Positions 17,062 through 25,059 of a stretch of 64,000 bases of DNA are shown piece after piece. A program made the translations under genes and the position numbers. Under the pieces are notes generated by a model. That model was not told the origin of the DNA. It saw nothing but the letters and a program-made list of their open reading frames with translations, and did no database searches. Positions within the stretch are counted from its first letter, which is position 1; each line of letters begins with the position of its first letter. The DNA is from Halobacillus naozhouensis (GTDB lineage: Bacteria > Bacillota > Bacilli > Bacillales > Halobacillaceae), in NCBI RefSeq assembly GCF_029714185.1, contig NZ_CP121671.1, positions 1,922,001 through 1,986,000 on the forward strand, given 5' to 3'.

Positions 17062-18723
17062 GTGACGTTACGAAAGTTAGAGGGGACAACACTGGCAGAA
17101 ATGATTCTGCAAGGTGCTCATCATCTTAAAAGCAACTCGCAGATGATTGATGCTCTTAATGTGTTTCCTGTTCCGGATGGAGATACCGGTACGAATATGA
17201 ATTTGTCCATGTCGTCAGGGGCAGAAGAAGTGAAGAACGTTTCTGCAAATCATGCCGGGCTCGTTTCACAAGCATTCGCAAAAGGTTTGTTAATGGGAGC
17301 ACGAGGAAACTCAGGGGTTATTCTTTCTCAGTTATTCAGAGGGTTTTCTAAAGCGTTGGAAGAGAAAGAAACGATCACCACGAAAGATTTTGCTGAAGCT
17401 CTTCAAGGCGGCGTAAAGACCGCCTATAAAGCAGTAATGAAACCCGTCGAAGGCACTATTCTGACGGTTGCACGGGAAACAGGAGAAGCATCTGTAACTT
17501 TAGCGGAAAAAGAAGAGGAATTTCTGCCATTTATTCAAGGTGTGGTGGATGCTGCACGCGAATCCTTAAAAGGGACACCTGAATTGCTTCCGGTTTTAAA
17601 AGAAGTGGGAGTGGTCGATAGTGGTGGACAAGGGTTATTAACCATTTACGAAGGGTTTTTAGCCAATTTAAAAGGTGAAGAGATGCCTGAACACAGTACA
17701 ATGAACTCAATGGGAGAGATGGTGAACGCTGAACACCATAAACTTGCCCAGGACTTCATGGATACTGATGATATTAAATATGGGTATTGTACAGAATTTA
17801 TGGTCAAGTTTGAAGAAGAGAAATTGGCCGAAACACCATATAAAGAAGAAGCTTTCCGGGAAGTATTAAGTGAACACGGTGATTCGCTGCTCGTCGTGTC
17901 TGACGAAGAGTTGATCAAAGTCCATATCCACACTGAACATCCCGGCAATGCTCTTAATTTGGGCCAGCAATACGGCAGTTTAGTGAATATGAAGATCGAA
18001 AATATGCGGGAGCAGCATACGTCAATCGTTGGCGATAAAAAACAAACCAAACCTAGGGAAAAGGCTGGGTATGGGATTGTGACGGTAGCGATGGGAGACG
18101 GAATGAAGAAGTTGTTTGAGAGCCTCGGGGCCAATGTTGTCATCCAAGGCGGCCAGACGATGAATCCAAGTACTAAAGATATTTCAGACGCAATTGTGGA
18201 AGCTCACGCCAACAATGTTCTTATTTTGCCAAACAATAAAAACATTACGATGGCGGCTGAACAGGCGGCTGAATTAGCTGAAGTAAATGCAGCGGTTGTA
18301 CCATCGAAAACGATACCTCAAGGGATTAGTGCCTTACTTGGATTTAATCCGGAAGCAGATTTAATTGCGAACCAGGAGGAAATGTCTTCGTTAATGGCCC
18401 AGGTGAAGTCGGGACAAATCACCTATGCGGTTAGGGATACGCAAATTGATGGACTTTCGATAGAAAAAGGACATTTTATGGGGATATCTGAAGGAAAAAT
18501 CTCTTCGGCCCAGAAGGACAAATTAGCTACGGCTAAGGATCTATTAAAAGAAATGATTGATGAAGAAGAGGACGAGATCGTCACTATCATCAGTGGTGAA
18601 GAGGCTAATGAGCAAGAGGTCGAAGCCTTAGAAGCTTATTTAGAGGAACACTACGAGGATATGGAAGTGGAAATTCATCGTGGTGACCAGCCTATCTATT
18701 CCTTTGTTTTTTCTGTTGAATAA
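17062..18723 (+). CDS. fakA: Fatty acid kinase catalytic subunit FakA (YloV)
   Basis: FakA transfers phosphate from ATP to fatty acids carried by FakB, giving acyl-phosphate for phospholipid synthesis via PlsX/PlsY. The 553-residue protein has an N-terminal DhaL/Dak2 nucleotide domain with the metal-binding VFPVPDGDTGTNMNLSM and GARGNSGVILSQLFRGF, a middle domain, and a C-terminal DegV-like region. The start GTG follows AAAGGAGGAAG. It is co-transcribed with yloU and ended by a strong hairpin. It links functionally to plsX about 6 kb away. Confidence 0.93.
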   Translation: MTLRKLEGTTLAEMILQGAHHLKSNSQMIDALNVFPVPDGDTGTNMNLSMSSGAEEVKNVSANHAGLVSQAFAKGLLMGARGNSGVILSQLFRGFSKALEEKETITTKDFAEALQGGVKTAYKAVMKPVEGTILTVARETGEASVTLAEKEEEFLPFIQGVVDAARESLKGTPELLPVLKEVGVVDSGGQGLLTIYEGFLANLKGEEMPEHSTMNSMGEMVNAEHHKLAQDFMDTDDIKYGYCTEFMVKFEEEKLAETPYKEEAFREVLSEHGDSLLVVSDEELIKVHIHTEHPGNALNLGQQYGSLVNMKIENMREQHTSIVGDKKQTKPREKAGYGIVTVAMGDGMKKLFESLGANVVIQGGQTMNPSTKDISDAIVEAHANNVLILPNNKNITMAAEQAAELAEVNAAVVPSKTIPQGISALLGFNPEADLIANQEEMSSLMAQVKSGQITYAVRDTQIDGLSIEKGHFMGISEGKISSAQKDKLATAKDLLKEMIDEEEDEIVTIISGEEANEQEVEALEAYLEEHYEDMEVEIHRGDQPIYSFVFSVE

Positions 18724-18729
18724 ACGAAC

Positions 18730-18760
18730 AAAAGCGGAGCCTACCAGGCTCCGCTTTTTC
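18730..18760. terminator. Terminator after fakA
   Basis: AAAAGCGGAGCC (18730-18741) pairs perfectly with GGCTCCGCTTTT (18747-18758), then further T. The minus-strand reading also ends in TTTT, so it may serve the convergent purine permease as well. Confidence 0.88.
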
Positions 18761-18773
18761 TGTGGTTCAGCTT

Positions 18774-18828
18774 CTAAGGCTATTAGGGGATAGACCTTAG
18801 CGTTATAAGTTATTCCAATCTGGAATAA
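18774..18828. repeat. Two adjacent hairpins between fakA and the purine permease
   Basis: CTAAGG-CTAT (18774-18783) pairs with ATAG-A-CCTTAG (18790-18800) with one bulged A, and TTATTCCA (18810-18817) pairs perfectly with TGGAATAA (18821-18828). Neither has a T-run. They lie downstream of the permease stop on the minus strand and may be 3' untranslated structure. Confidence 0.5.
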
Positions 18829-18897
18829 TAGCTTTATTCCACACGACCATAGTTTGATTAATACTTCCATGGTCTAGACGCCCTTTTCATCTTTCAA

Positions 18898-20166
18898 TTA
18901 ATGCCCGAGTGATCGCATGATAAATTCAAGAAGAAAGATCATGGCAATACATACAACCGGTGTGGTTAGCTCTCGCTGCTTTCCGATCGCAAACTTCACG
19001 ATAGGATAGGCAATGAACCCGAAGGCCATGCCATCAGCGATCGAATAAGTGAACGGAATCATCACAATGATCAAAAAGGCTGGCATTGCTTCAGATAAAT
19101 TGTCCAACGGTATTTCCTTAATATTTTGCACCATCAGTGCCCCGACGATGATTAAGATAGGACTGATGGCTGTTGAAGGAACCATTGATATCCAAGGGAT
19201 CAGCAGCAGTGTTGCCAGAAACAGCACGGCCATCGTAAGACTTGCGCGGCCAGATTTTCCTCCTGATGCAATAACAGCAGCACTTTCAGCCGAAGATACA
19301 GTCGGAGAAGTTCCGAAAAATCCACTTGCGAGCGCTGAAAAAGCTGAAGCTTGATAAGCTTTTTTGAACTTATCGTCCTGTTTTAACATGGACAATTGTC
19401 CGTGAATCAGACCCATATTTTCAAAAATAAGGACAATGGTTAATGGAAATACGGCCATCCAGAAACTGAATTCAGTAATTCCGCTGAAGGAAGGCATCAT
19501 AATCCATTCCTGATCCGCTAAGGACAAGGAGGGCCCAGGTGCATCTAATAAGCCGGTAAAGTGTGCAATGAGCGTGCCGATGATCATAGTGATCAGGAAG
19601 TTGCCGGGGACATTTTTAGCAAAAAGAAAGACAGCAATAAATAAGGTTAGTAAACTCGTGATCACGAGAGCGGAAGACGGATTACCTAATGTAATCAATG
19701 AATGTTCTCCGCGGACGACGAGACCGCCTTTCTCTAAGCCGATTAAAGTCAAAAACATCCCAAGACCTACAGTAACTGCATGCTTTAACGAATCAGGGAT
19801 AGCTGTTTTTAACCAATCTCCCAAACGCGTGAAAGCGGTCAGCAGAAAAATCAATCCAGCTACAAGAACCACAGCCAGACCTTCCTGAAACGGAATCCCG
19901 CTGCCTTCGACAATCGAATAAGCAAATAAAGCATTCACTCCCATACCAGGAATGAGTACCATAGGGGCATTGGCGTATAAAGCCATGATCAAACAGCCTG
20001 CAGCGCTTGCTAAAATGGTGGCAACCATTCCTTGCTCTAATGGCAGACCTGCCGTTTTCAGAATCTGGCTGTTTACCGCCACGATATAAACAGTAGTAAA
20101 ATAGCCGATTAAGCCCGCTAACAGGTCTTGACGCAAGCCAAGCGTGTGATTATGCTTAGTAAGCAT
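18898..20166 (-). CDS. NCS2 family purine permease (hypoxanthine/guanine type)
   Basis: This 422-residue multi-pass membrane protein imports purine bases with a coupled ion. It belongs to the AzgA/PbuG/PbuO branch of NCS2 (COG2252), shown by GLIGYFTTVYIVAVN at the start, NAPMVLIPGMGVNALFAY, GLGMFLTLIGLEKGG, ENMGLIHGQLSML and SSAESAAVIASGGKSGRASL. I chose ATG 20166 because GAGG lies nine bases upstream; the in-frame TTG at 20172 would be only three bases away from it. It is on the opposite strand to both neighbours and is an insertion relative to the B. subtilis order. A consensus promoter precedes it, but no purine riboswitch is recognisable. PbuG versus PbuO cannot be settled. Confidence 0.88.
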   Translation of the reverse strand: MLTKHNHTLGLRQDLLAGLIGYFTTVYIVAVNSQILKTAGLPLEQGMVATILASAAGCLIMALYANAPMVLIPGMGVNALFAYSIVEGSGIPFQEGLAVVLVAGLIFLLTAFTRLGDWLKTAIPDSLKHAVTVGLGMFLTLIGLEKGGLVVRGEHSLITLGNPSSALVITSLLTLFIAVFLFAKNVPGNFLITMIIGTLIAHFTGLLDAPGPSLSLADQEWIMMPSFSGITEFSFWMAVFPLTIVLIFENMGLIHGQLSMLKQDDKFKKAYQASAFSALASGFFGTSPTVSSAESAAVIASGGKSGRASLTMAVLFLATLLLIPWISMVPSTAISPILIIVGALMVQNIKEIPLDNLSEAMPAFLIIVMIPFTYSIADGMAFGFIAYPIVKFAIGKQRELTTPVVCIAMIFLLEFIMRSLGH

Positions 20167-20204
20167 AGACAATCGCCTCTATGAAATTTATCCCTCTCCC
20201 ACCC

Positions 20205-20219
20205 GGTTACCGTGTAACC
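20205..20219 (-). promoter_or_regulatory. Inverted repeat in the purine permease leader
   Basis: GGTTAC (20205-20210) and GTAACC (20214-20219) form a perfect repeat with a three-base spacer, just downstream of the predicted transcription start. It could be an operator or a short RNA hairpin; nothing in the sequence decides which. Confidence 0.4.
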
Positions 20220-20230
20220 CACGAAGAACT

Positions 20231-20259
20231 ATTATACTCTTCTCCCAGCTAAGAATCAA
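20231..20259 (-). promoter_or_regulatory. Sigma-A promoter of the purine permease
   Basis: On the minus strand: TTGATT (20259-20254), 17-base spacer, perfect TATAAT (20236-20231). The leader is about 55-60 bases, too short for a purine riboswitch with expression platform. Confidence 0.75.
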
Positions 20260-20321
20260 TTCATCTTTATATTAAATTGTTACAAATAGAGAGCAATATG
20301 ATAGAATAAATAGGGTTGAAT

Positions 20322-20351
20322 TTGTAAAAGTAAGCGTTTTCCCGTTAAAAT
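20322..20351 (+). promoter_or_regulatory. Promoter of sdaAB with possible cre site
   Basis: TTGTAA (20322-20327), 18-base spacer, TAAAAT (20346-20351). Within the spacer, 20328-20342 matches the CcpA cre consensus WTGNAANCGNWNNCW except at two positions, including the central AA-x-CG. Catabolite control is therefore possible but unproven. Confidence 0.5.
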
Positions 20352-20383
20352 AGAAGTAAGTATCAGATGGGATGGTGGTAGGA

Positions 20384-21046
20384 ATGAAGTATAGATCAGT
20401 GTTTGATATAATTGGCCCTGTTATGATTGGACCTTCCAGCTCACATACAGCTGGAGCCGCCCGGATTGGCCGGGCAGCCAGACATTTATTTGGCCGGGAG
20501 CCTCACTATGCAAATATTCATTTATATGGTTCATTTAAAGAAACGTATAAAGGTCATGGGACTGATGTGGCTATTGTTGGTGGATTGCTAGATTACGATA
20601 CAGATGATACAAGAATGAGTAAGTCACTCGATACAGCCCGTGAAAAAGGAATAAAAGTGCAATTTTTTGAGGAAGCAGCACAAACGGATCACCCTAATAC
20701 AGCTCGAATCAAAATTGGAGATGAACAGGATGAACTTGAACTTGTCGGGATCTCAATCGGCGGAGGAAAGGCTGAGATTACAGAGCTTAATGGTTTTGAG
20801 TTAAAGCTTTCTGGAAGCCACCCGGCGATTCTGCTCATTCATAATGATCGGTACGGGGCCATCGCCTCAGCTACAACCATATTGGCGAGCAATGAAATTA
20901 ATATCGGCCGTATGGAAGTGTCAAGAAAAGGTGAGGGAGAACAGGCACTGATGGTGATCGAGGTGGATCAAAATATTGATGATTCGGTTTTAAGCGAATT
21001 AGAACGTGCAGATCATATTACCCAGGTCGCTAAAATATCAGACTAA
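20384..21046 (+). CDS. sdaAB: L-serine dehydratase, beta subunit
   Basis: With the alpha subunit this iron-sulfur enzyme deaminates L-serine to pyruvate and ammonia. The 220-residue product contains SVFDIIGPVMIGPSSSHTAGAARIGR, the beta-domain signature, and a C-terminal ACT-like domain (ASATTILASNEINIGRMEVSR). ATG 20384 is preferred over the in-frame ATG 20372 because GGTGGTAGGA then serves as ribosome binding site and the N-terminus MKYRSVFDIIGP matches relatives. It forms an operon with sdaAA and recG. Confidence 0.94.
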   Translation: MKYRSVFDIIGPVMIGPSSSHTAGAARIGRAARHLFGREPHYANIHLYGSFKETYKGHGTDVAIVGGLLDYDTDDTRMSKSLDTAREKGIKVQFFEEAAQTDHPNTARIKIGDEQDELELVGISIGGGKAEITELNGFELKLSGSHPAILLIHNDRYGAIASATTILASNEINIGRMEVSRKGEGEQALMVIEVDQNIDDSVLSELERADHITQVAKISD

Positions 21047-21067
21047 CCTAGAGAAAGGGGTAGTACT

Positions 21068-21952
21068 TTGTTTAAAAACGTTGCAGAATTAATACAACTT
21101 GCAGAAAGCAAAGGCGAAAAAATTTCAGAAATAATGATTCAGCAGGAAGCAGATGTTAAGCAAGTTTCAAGGGAAGAGATCTTCTCTCAAATGGAACGAA
21201 ATCTGGCGGTCATGGAGAAAGCTGTTGAGGACGGCTTGAAAGGTGTAAAGTCTCACAGTGGATTAACCGGCGGCGATGCGGTTTTAATTCAGGACTATAT
21301 GAGAGACCATGAGCCACTCTCTGGGAACTTATTAATGGATGCGGTTAGTAAGGCTGTTGCCACTAACGAAGTGAACGCAGCGATGGGAACGATTTGCGCC
21401 ACTCCAACTGCAGGCAGCGCAGGCTGTGTTCCGGGAACATTGTTTGCTGTTAAAAATAAACTAAATCCTACCCGGGAACAAATGGTTCGCTATCTATTCA
21501 CATTGGGAGCGTTTGGCTTTGTTGTTGCGAACAATGCATCCATCTCTGGTGCAGCAGGGGGCTGTCAGGCAGAAGTCGGTTCTGCTGCCGGAATGGCATC
21601 AGCAGCGATCGTAGAAATGGCTGGAGGAACACCAGCCCAGTCAGCTGAGGCGATGGCGATCACGCTTAAGAATATGCTTGGTCTCATTTGTGACCCTGTT
21701 GCTGGTTTAGTAGAAGTTCCCTGTGTGAAAAGGAATGCGATGGGAGCAACGAATGCGATTGTTTCAGCTGACATGGCTCTCGCAGGTGTCACGAGCCGTA
21801 TCCCTTGTGATGAAGTCATCGATGCCATGTATAAAGTAGGTCAGCGGATGCCGACAGCCTTCCGCGAAACGGCTCAAGGCGGGCTCGCTGCTACGCCGAC
21901 AGGAAAGCAGCTCGAAGCTAAAGTGTACGGCATGCCGCTCGAGAAAGAGTGA
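21068..21952 (+). CDS. sdaAA: L-serine dehydratase, iron-sulfur-dependent, alpha subunit
   Basis: This 294-residue catalytic subunit carries the Cys residues expected to hold the 4Fe-4S cluster (GTICATPTAGSAGCVPG, LICDPVAGLVEVPCVKRN) and the Gly/Ala-rich ISGAAGGCQAEVGSAAGMAS. The start is TTG after GAAAGGGG. Its stop overlaps or nearly abuts the recG start. The conserved gene order sdaAB-sdaAA-recG is that of B. subtilis. Confidence 0.94.
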   Translation: MFKNVAELIQLAESKGEKISEIMIQQEADVKQVSREEIFSQMERNLAVMEKAVEDGLKGVKSHSGLTGGDAVLIQDYMRDHEPLSGNLLMDAVSKAVATNEVNAAMGTICATPTAGSAGCVPGTLFAVKNKLNPTREQMVRYLFTLGAFGFVVANNASISGAAGGCQAEVGSAAGMASAAIVEMAGGTPAQSAEAMAITLKNMLGLICDPVAGLVEVPCVKRNAMGATNAIVSADMALAGVTSRIPCDEVIDAMYKVGQRMPTAFRETAQGGLAATPTGKQLEAKVYGMPLEKE

Positions 21953-23994
21953 ATTCCATGTTGAGCCAATCTATAGGTGAAGTAAAAGGTGTCGGGGAAA
22001 AGCTCCAAGCTCATTTGAATGAGCTTGGACTTTTTACAATTGAAGATTTGTTATTCTATTTCCCATATCGTTACGAAACGTATGAAATCAAGCCGCTAAC
22101 CGAATTAATTCATAATGAGAAGGCGACTATTGAAGGAGTTTTAACGGCGGAACCAGCTGTGAACTATTACGGTAAAAAGAAATCACGCTTAACGATGACG
22201 CTGCAGGTGGAGCAATTTGCGGTTAAAGCGGTGATGTTTAATCGAGCTTTTGCCAAGAAACAGTTACATAAAGGCGATACCATCACGGTTACTGGCAAAT
22301 GGGATCAGCATCGATTGCAAATCACTGTGAGCCAATTTAAAAAAGGCGAAGCCAAAAGTCAGGATCCGATTCAGCCCGTTTACACGTTGAAAGAAAGTGT
22401 AACATTGAAGACGTTAAGAAAGGTGATAAAAGCTGCCCTTGATGAGCATGCAGACGAAGTTACGGAAATTTTACCTGAAGAAACGATGCTTTCCTATAAG
22501 CTTCCAGACCGCAGACAAGCACTGTTGCAAATGCATTACCCTGAAAGCCGGATCATGCTCAAGCATGCGAAAAGGCGATTTATTTATGAAGAATTTCTCG
22601 TATTTCAACTAAAAATGCAGCTGCTAAGGAAACTTCATCGCGAGTCTACCAAAGGAAACGCACAAAACTATAATAATGATCAATTAACCGGCTTTGTCCA
22701 GGACCTTCCTTTTGAATTGACCGCTGCCCAAAAACGATCGCTGGCAGAGATCTTAAAGGATATGAAGAGTCCTTACCGGATGAACCGGCTTCTGCAAGGG
22801 GATGTAGGATCAGGGAAAACAGCCGTTGCGGCGATTGCACTATATGCCTCGATTACGATAGGGAAGCAAGGTGCCCTCATGGTTCCTACTGAAATTCTTG
22901 CCGAACAGCATTACCATTCTCTTAGTCAGATGTTTGCCGGTAGGGCCCGCGTAGTTTTGTTAACAGGTTCTGTTAAAGGTAAAAAACGCAAAGAGGTTCT
23001 GCAGTCCATCCAGGCGCACGAAGTGGATATTATAGTGGGGACACATGCCCTGATTCAAGAAGAAGTTGAATTTAATGAGCTGGGTTTTGTGATCGTTGAT
23101 GAGCAGCATCGCTTCGGAGTTAACCAGCGCCGTGCGTTAAGAGGGAAAGGCTTAAGTCCGGACGTCTTATTCATGACGGCAACACCTATTCCAAGAACCC
23201 TGGCGATTACAGCGTTCGGTGATATGGACGTATCGGTGATTGATGAGATGCCAGCCGGCCGAAAACCAGTTGAAACCTACTGGATTAAAGGAGAAATGAC
23301 GGATCGTGTGCTGGGTTTTATTGAAAAAGTGGTCAGGAATGGTCAGCAGGCATATGTAATTTGTCCGTTAATTGAGGAATCTGATCAGTTAGACATCCAA
23401 AATGCAGTTGATTTATACCAGCAAATTGCTGAAGTCTACGAACCCAATATTTCAGTTGGCCTAATGCACGGACGCCTTCATAATGAGGAAAAAGAAGAAG
23501 TGATGAAGCGTTTCGCAGAGAATGAACTGCAGGTGCTCGTGTCAACGACAGTCGTTGAGGTAGGGGTGAATGTCCCGAATGCAACTGTGATGGTGATTCA
23601 TGACGCGGAACGATTTGGTCTTTCACAGCTTCATCAACTGCGGGGACGTGTCGGCCGAGGCCATGAGCAAAGTTATTGTATTTTACTCGCTGATCCTAAG
23701 GGAGATGTAGGCAAAGAACGAATGCGTATTATGACTGAAACGACTGATGGATTTGAGCTATCTGAGCAGGATTTAAAACTGAGAGGTCCTGGAGACTTTT
23801 TTGGCAGAAAACAAAGCGGACTGCCTGAATTTAAAGTGGGTGACATGGTTCATGACTATCGGGCACTTGAAACGGCCAGAGCCGATGCAGCCGAAATAAT
23901 AGTGAACGGTTCGTTGGTTCATGATGAACAATTTAGGCCGTTGAAAGAGCTCATTGAGCAAGATGAGCATATTAGTGGTGAGATCCTTGATTAA
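21949..23994 (+). CDS. recG: ATP-dependent DNA helicase RecG
   Basis: RecG remodels stalled forks and branch-migrates Holliday junctions. The protein of about 680 residues has the N-terminal wedge/OB domain, then superfamily 2 motifs: Walker A QGDVGSGKTAVAA, DEQHRFGVNQR, TATPIPRTLA, and the C-terminal RGRVGRG and GPGDFFGRKQSG. The start may be GTG 21949, overlapping the sdaAA stop, or ATG 21958; the ribosome binding site is weak for either. A gap of almost 500 bases with a repeat follows. Confidence 0.95.
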   Translation: MNSMLSQSIGEVKGVGEKLQAHLNELGLFTIEDLLFYFPYRYETYEIKPLTELIHNEKATIEGVLTAEPAVNYYGKKKSRLTMTLQVEQFAVKAVMFNRAFAKKQLHKGDTITVTGKWDQHRLQITVSQFKKGEAKSQDPIQPVYTLKESVTLKTLRKVIKAALDEHADEVTEILPEETMLSYKLPDRRQALLQMHYPESRIMLKHAKRRFIYEEFLVFQLKMQLLRKLHRESTKGNAQNYNNDQLTGFVQDLPFELTAAQKRSLAEILKDMKSPYRMNRLLQGDVGSGKTAVAAIALYASITIGKQGALMVPTEILAEQHYHSLSQMFAGRARVVLLTGSVKGKKRKEVLQSIQAHEVDIIVGTHALIQEEVEFNELGFVIVDEQHRFGVNQRRALRGKGLSPDVLFMTATPIPRTLAITAFGDMDVSVIDEMPAGRKPVETYWIKGEMTDRVLGFIEKVVRNGQQAYVICPLIEESDQLDIQNAVDLYQQIAEVYEPNISVGLMHGRLHNEEKEEVMKRFAENELQVLVSTTVVEVGVNVPNATVMVIHDAERFGLSQLHQLRGRVGRGHEQSYCILLADPKGDVGKERMRIMTETTDGFELSEQDLKLRGPGDFFGRKQSGLPEFKVGDMVHDYRALETARADAAEIIVNGSLVHDEQFRPLKELIEQDEHISGEILD

Positions 23995-24400
23995 AAAATG
24001 AGTGAGAGCTTGGAAAAAATTAATTTTATCAGATGAAAATAATCCGAACTATTATTCGTGCTTATAATTCGCTTCGAAAATATACTTCGCTTTCCGCGGG
24101 AGGCTGTTGAGTCTCCTCGTGCTGGCGCATTGCAGGGTCTCACCTAGGCCTTTCCTCCCGCAGGAGTCTTCGTATATTTTCTCCGCTAAAGCAGCGCATC
24201 ATTCGTCTTTTTACTTAAGAGGTATAGTTATGTCCCTGCCTCGTTCAATGTTGGCACATGCCCCACAGGACGTGCCGATTTTAACCGAACTTCCTTTATC
24301 TGGTCCTTACCCGAATACTCTCTGCCGCGGCAACCCGGGTCACTTGTGCTTTAGCTCATTTGTATGTTTTTATCGTTTCCTCGAACAATATAGGGAAACT
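23995..24400. other. Gene-free region recG-fapR
   Basis: The stretch contains a 106-base palindromic element (separate entry) and a GC-rich tail with smaller pairings such as GGCAC 24253-24257 with GTGCC 24272-24276. The 100-codon open frame over it has no family features and a composition unlike its neighbours; I do not call it a gene. Confidence 0.6.
24076..24181. repeat. Palindromic dispersed-repeat-like element
   Basis: The outer arms GAAAATATAC (24076-24085) and GTATATTTTC (24172-24181) pair perfectly, and the inner arms GCGGGAGG (24096-24103) and CCTCCCGC (24154-24161) also pair perfectly, with imperfect pairing between. The words CGCTTTCCGCGGG and CCCGCAGGAGTC resemble, from memory, a repeat found in many copies between genes in Bacillaceae genomes. 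Only one copy is in this window, so its repetitive nature must be shown by a genome search. Confidence 0.65.
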
Positions 24401-24401
24401 A

Positions 24402-24430
24402 TTGCGTAATTGATTCAGGTATTATATATT
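24402..24430 (+). promoter_or_regulatory. Sigma-A promoter of the fapR operon
   Basis: TTGCGT (24402-24407), 17-base spacer, TATATT (24425-24430). The FapR operator lies directly downstream, at the expected start of transcription. Confidence 0.75.
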
Positions 24431-24434
24431 ACTG

Positions 24435-24451
24435 TTAGTACCTAGTCATAA
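24435..24451 (+). promoter_or_regulatory. FapR operator
   Basis: TTAGTACCTAGTCATAA matches the known FapR site, whose conserved core is TTAGTACCT followed by an imperfect inverted half. It starts five bases after the -10 box, so bound FapR would block initiation. Malonyl-CoA releases FapR in the known system, giving autoregulation of fapR-plsX-fabD-fabG. Confidence 0.85.
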
Positions 24452-24481
24452 AAAATGTGGCAATCGAACGGTGGGAACGTG

Positions 24482-25051
24482 ATGAAACGTACGAAACAAA
24501 TGAGGCAAAGTGAATTAAAATCAACCATTGAAGCCACTCCCTTCATAACAGATGAGACCCTGGCAAACCAATTCGGTGTAAGTATCCAAACCATCCGCCT
24601 CGATCGGATGGAGTTATCTATTCCTGAATTAAGAGAACGGATCAAATCTGTGGCTACCCAGGAATGGAACGAAACGGTTAAAGCTCTTCCTATTGAGGAA
24701 GTTATCGGGGAAGTAGTCGATTTGGAACTGGATCAACGTGCCATTTCCATTTTGGATATTAAAGCGGAACATGTTTTCTCAAGAAATCACATCGCCCGAG
24801 GACATCATTTGTTTGCCCAGGCAAATTCCCTTGCTGTAGCTGTAATTGATGAGGAGCTGGCCCTTACAGCTGAGTCGAGGATTCGCTTTATGCGGCAGGT
24901 TAAGCAAGGAGAGCGTGTCATAGCTAAGGCATTCGTCCGAGGTGATGATGATAAAGGGCGCACGCTAGTGGATGTGCACAGCTTTGTAGAAAATGAGGAA
25001 GTGTTCGCAGGTACATTTGAAATGTTTCGTCAGCAAGAGTCAAAGGAGTGA
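24482..25051 (+). CDS. fapR: Fatty acid and phospholipid biosynthesis repressor FapR
   Basis: FapR represses lipid synthesis genes and is released by malonyl-CoA. The 189-residue protein has a DeoR-like N-terminal helix-turn-helix (FITDETLANQFGVSIQTIRLDR), a linker helix (SIPELRERIKSVA) and the hot-dog effector domain (HVFSRNHIARGHHLFAQANSLAVAVID). ATG 24482 gives the usual N-terminus and has GGTGGG upstream; the preceding codon GTG is an alternative. Its own operator overlaps the start of transcription. Confidence 0.96.
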   Translation: MKRTKQMRQSELKSTIEATPFITDETLANQFGVSIQTIRLDRMELSIPELRERIKSVATQEWNETVKALPIEEVIGEVVDLELDQRAISILDIKAEHVFSRNHIARGHHLFAQANSLAVAVIDEELALTAESRIRFMRQVKQGERVIAKAFVRGDDDKGRTLVDVHSFVENEEVFAGTFEMFRQQESKE

Positions 25052-25059
25052 AGCAAGTA

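Noticed and set aside
17646..18143. 165-codon antisense open frame within fakA
   Set aside because: It is a Ser/Pro-rich shadow of the fakA coding frame with no ribosome binding site.
20173..20371. Purine riboswitch before the permease
   Set aside because: The conserved purine-aptamer core was not found and the predicted leader is too short.
24107..24409. 100-codon open frame between recG and fapR
   Set aside because: It covers the palindromic repeat-like element, has no family features or good ribosome binding site, and its composition reflects the repeat.
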